Below are positions 21,005 to 21,975 of a DNA stretch of 21,975 nucleotides, one piece after another. Positions within the stretch are counted from its first letter, which is position 1; each line of letters starts with the position of its first letter. The stretch is from a virus. The notes under the pieces were generated by a model that worked only from the letters and a program-made list of their open reading frames with translations, made no database searches and was not told the DNA's origin. The stretch is from positions 1 through 21,975 of IMG/VR virus record IMGVR_UViG_3300046559_000137, one strand, 5' to 3'. The position numbers and the translations under genes are program-made.

Positions 21005-21975
21005 TGCATGTTCTCCTTATTGATACCGATTCCTGCGGATTGGACATAGCCTACCGTGCGAGTGAAGCGGGGCATAAAGTCAGGCATTGGATACCTAAAG
21101 AGGGAAAGGTCGTCTCCCGCGATGGTTTTGGATTCGTTGGAATTGAGAGAGTTGACGAGTGGAAACCGCACATGGATTGGGCTAAGTCCGGGCTCATCGT
21201 CAACCTGTATAACGGGAAAGTTACAAAAGAGCTCGAAAGGTATCGTGAGTACGGATTTCCTGTATTCGGTCCCTCGGTCAAAAGTGCAGACCTTGAGGTC
21301 AAAAGGCAGTCAGGTATGCAGGCCCTTGAAAAAGAGGGGGTGAAAGTCCCTCCCTACAAGACGTTTCAAACGCTTCAAGAAGCTATGGCGTATGCGAAAA
21401 AGCAAGACAAACGGCTGGTCTTCAAGACCCTCGGGGATGAAGAGGACAAGTCGTTATCCTACTGCGCACACGATCCTGAAGACATGGTATGGCGGATCAA
21501 CTCCTGGATCGAGCAAGGAATGACCCTGAAGGGTCCGTGTATGCTTCAGGACTTCATCGAGGGTATAGAGGTAGGGGTTTCAGCCTGGATGGGCTCTGAG
21601 GGGTTCCTTAAACCAAGGAACGTAAATTTCGAGTTCAAAAAACTTATGAGCGAGGACTATGGACCAGCAACGGGAGAGATGGGAACGGTATGCAAGTATG
21701 TGGATGAATCCAAGTTGTTCACGGAAACTCTGGGTCCGATGGAGGCAACCCTACGCAAACTGGGACACTTGGGGGACTGTGATCTCAACTGTATCGTTAC
21801 CGATCACGGACCTTATTGTTTGGAGTTCACCAACCGATTTGGATGGCCCTCGACGCAAATCCTCTTTGCCAGTCACAAGGGCGATCCGATTAAATGGATG
21901 AAGGATGCTCTTGAAGGGAAAGACTCCCTCGAAGTCGATCAAAGAACAGCGATTGGTGTTCTCATGGCCGCGCCG
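21004..21975 (+). CDS. PurD-like ATP-grasp ligase (3' end beyond window)
   Basis: The frame is open from GTG 21004 to the window end (324 codons, no stop). GAGGAAGG (20990-20997) is the ribosome binding site. The N-terminus (HVLLIDTDSCGLDIAYRASE) looks like the Rossmann-like N-domain of glycinamide ribonucleotide synthetase, followed by YGFPVFGPSVKSADLEVKRQ. The ATP-grasp part has RLVFKTLGDEEDKS (Lys141), MLQDFIEGIEVGVSAW (180-195), FKKLMSEDYGPATGEMGTV (211-229; compare PurD's GPNTGGMG) and YCLEFTNRFGWPSTQ (271-285; compare PurD's LEFNxRFGDPE). PurD ligates phosphoribosylamine and glycine; this enzyme may use another amine or acid. The usual metal-binding Asn of ExN is Thr276, with Asn at the next position. 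It follows the ejection genes, so it is probably a late gene. Confidence 0.82.
   Translation, partial: MHVLLIDTDSCGLDIAYRASEAGHKVRHWIPKEGKVVSRDGFGFVGIERVDEWKPHMDWAKSGLIVNLYNGKVTKELERYREYGFPVFGPSVKSADLEVKRQSGMQALEKEGVKVPPYKTFQTLQEAMAYAKKQDKRLVFKTLGDEEDKSLSYCAHDPEDMVWRINSWIEQGMTLKGPCMLQDFIEGIEVGVSAWMGSEGFLKPRNVNFEFKKLMSEDYGPATGEMGTVCKYVDESKLFTETLGPMEATLRKLGHLGDCDLNCIVTDHGPYCLEFTNRFGWPSTQILFASHKGDPIKWMKDALEGKDSLEVDQRTAIGVLMAAP

Overview
This window is part of the late (virion) region of a tailed bacteriophage with a P22-like, short-tailed (podovirus) plan. The order is terminase small and large subunits, a P22-type portal, a scaffold-like protein, a P22-type coat protein, a gp4-like head-completion protein, a gp10-like DNA-stabilisation protein and three ejection-type internal proteins. 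All convincing genes are on the + strand. Almost all are packed with ATGA, GTGA or TAATG stop/start overlaps, so translation is probably coupled along a long late transcript. No integrase, repressor, lysis gene, tRNA, CRISPR or insertion sequence is visible. The host cannot be identified from the sequence.

Layout. Bases 3-218 are the C-terminal end of a radical SAM enzyme (SPASM region), followed by a factor-independent terminator at 269-296. From 318 to 1503 there is a run of tiny genes plus a TerS-like gene. TerL (1605-2924) is followed by four more tiny genes and then the portal (3634-5901). Bases 5901-8581 encode beta-rich or repetitive, probably virion-associated proteins. Bases 8584-11289 hold a small unknown gene, the scaffold-like gene, the coat gene and a 72-residue protein. 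A 10-bp hairpin with a GAAA tetraloop closes this block at 11294-11317. Next come a GroES-like co-chaperonin, a small Cys/His protein and a 738-residue protein with three glycosyltransferase domains. The neck/tail block (13960-16934) contains an inserted SAM methyltransferase, followed by two tandem cupins. The ejection block (17511-20904), a 39-residue acidic protein and a PurD-like ATP-grasp enzyme that runs off the right edge complete the window.

How it works together. TerS/TerL and the portal package DNA into a shell built from coat and scaffold, probably folded with the phage GroES acting on host GroEL. The gp4-like and gp10-like proteins close the head, and the internal proteins are ejected with the DNA. 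The distinctive feature is the set of enzymes placed among the virion genes: radical SAM/SPASM, triple glycosyltransferase, methyltransferase, two cupins and ATP-grasp. Because most are tightly overlapped with late structural genes, I infer that they are made late. That favours a role in modifying the virion, a small molecule or the host surface over early nucleotide or DNA metabolism, but their substrates cannot be read from sequence.
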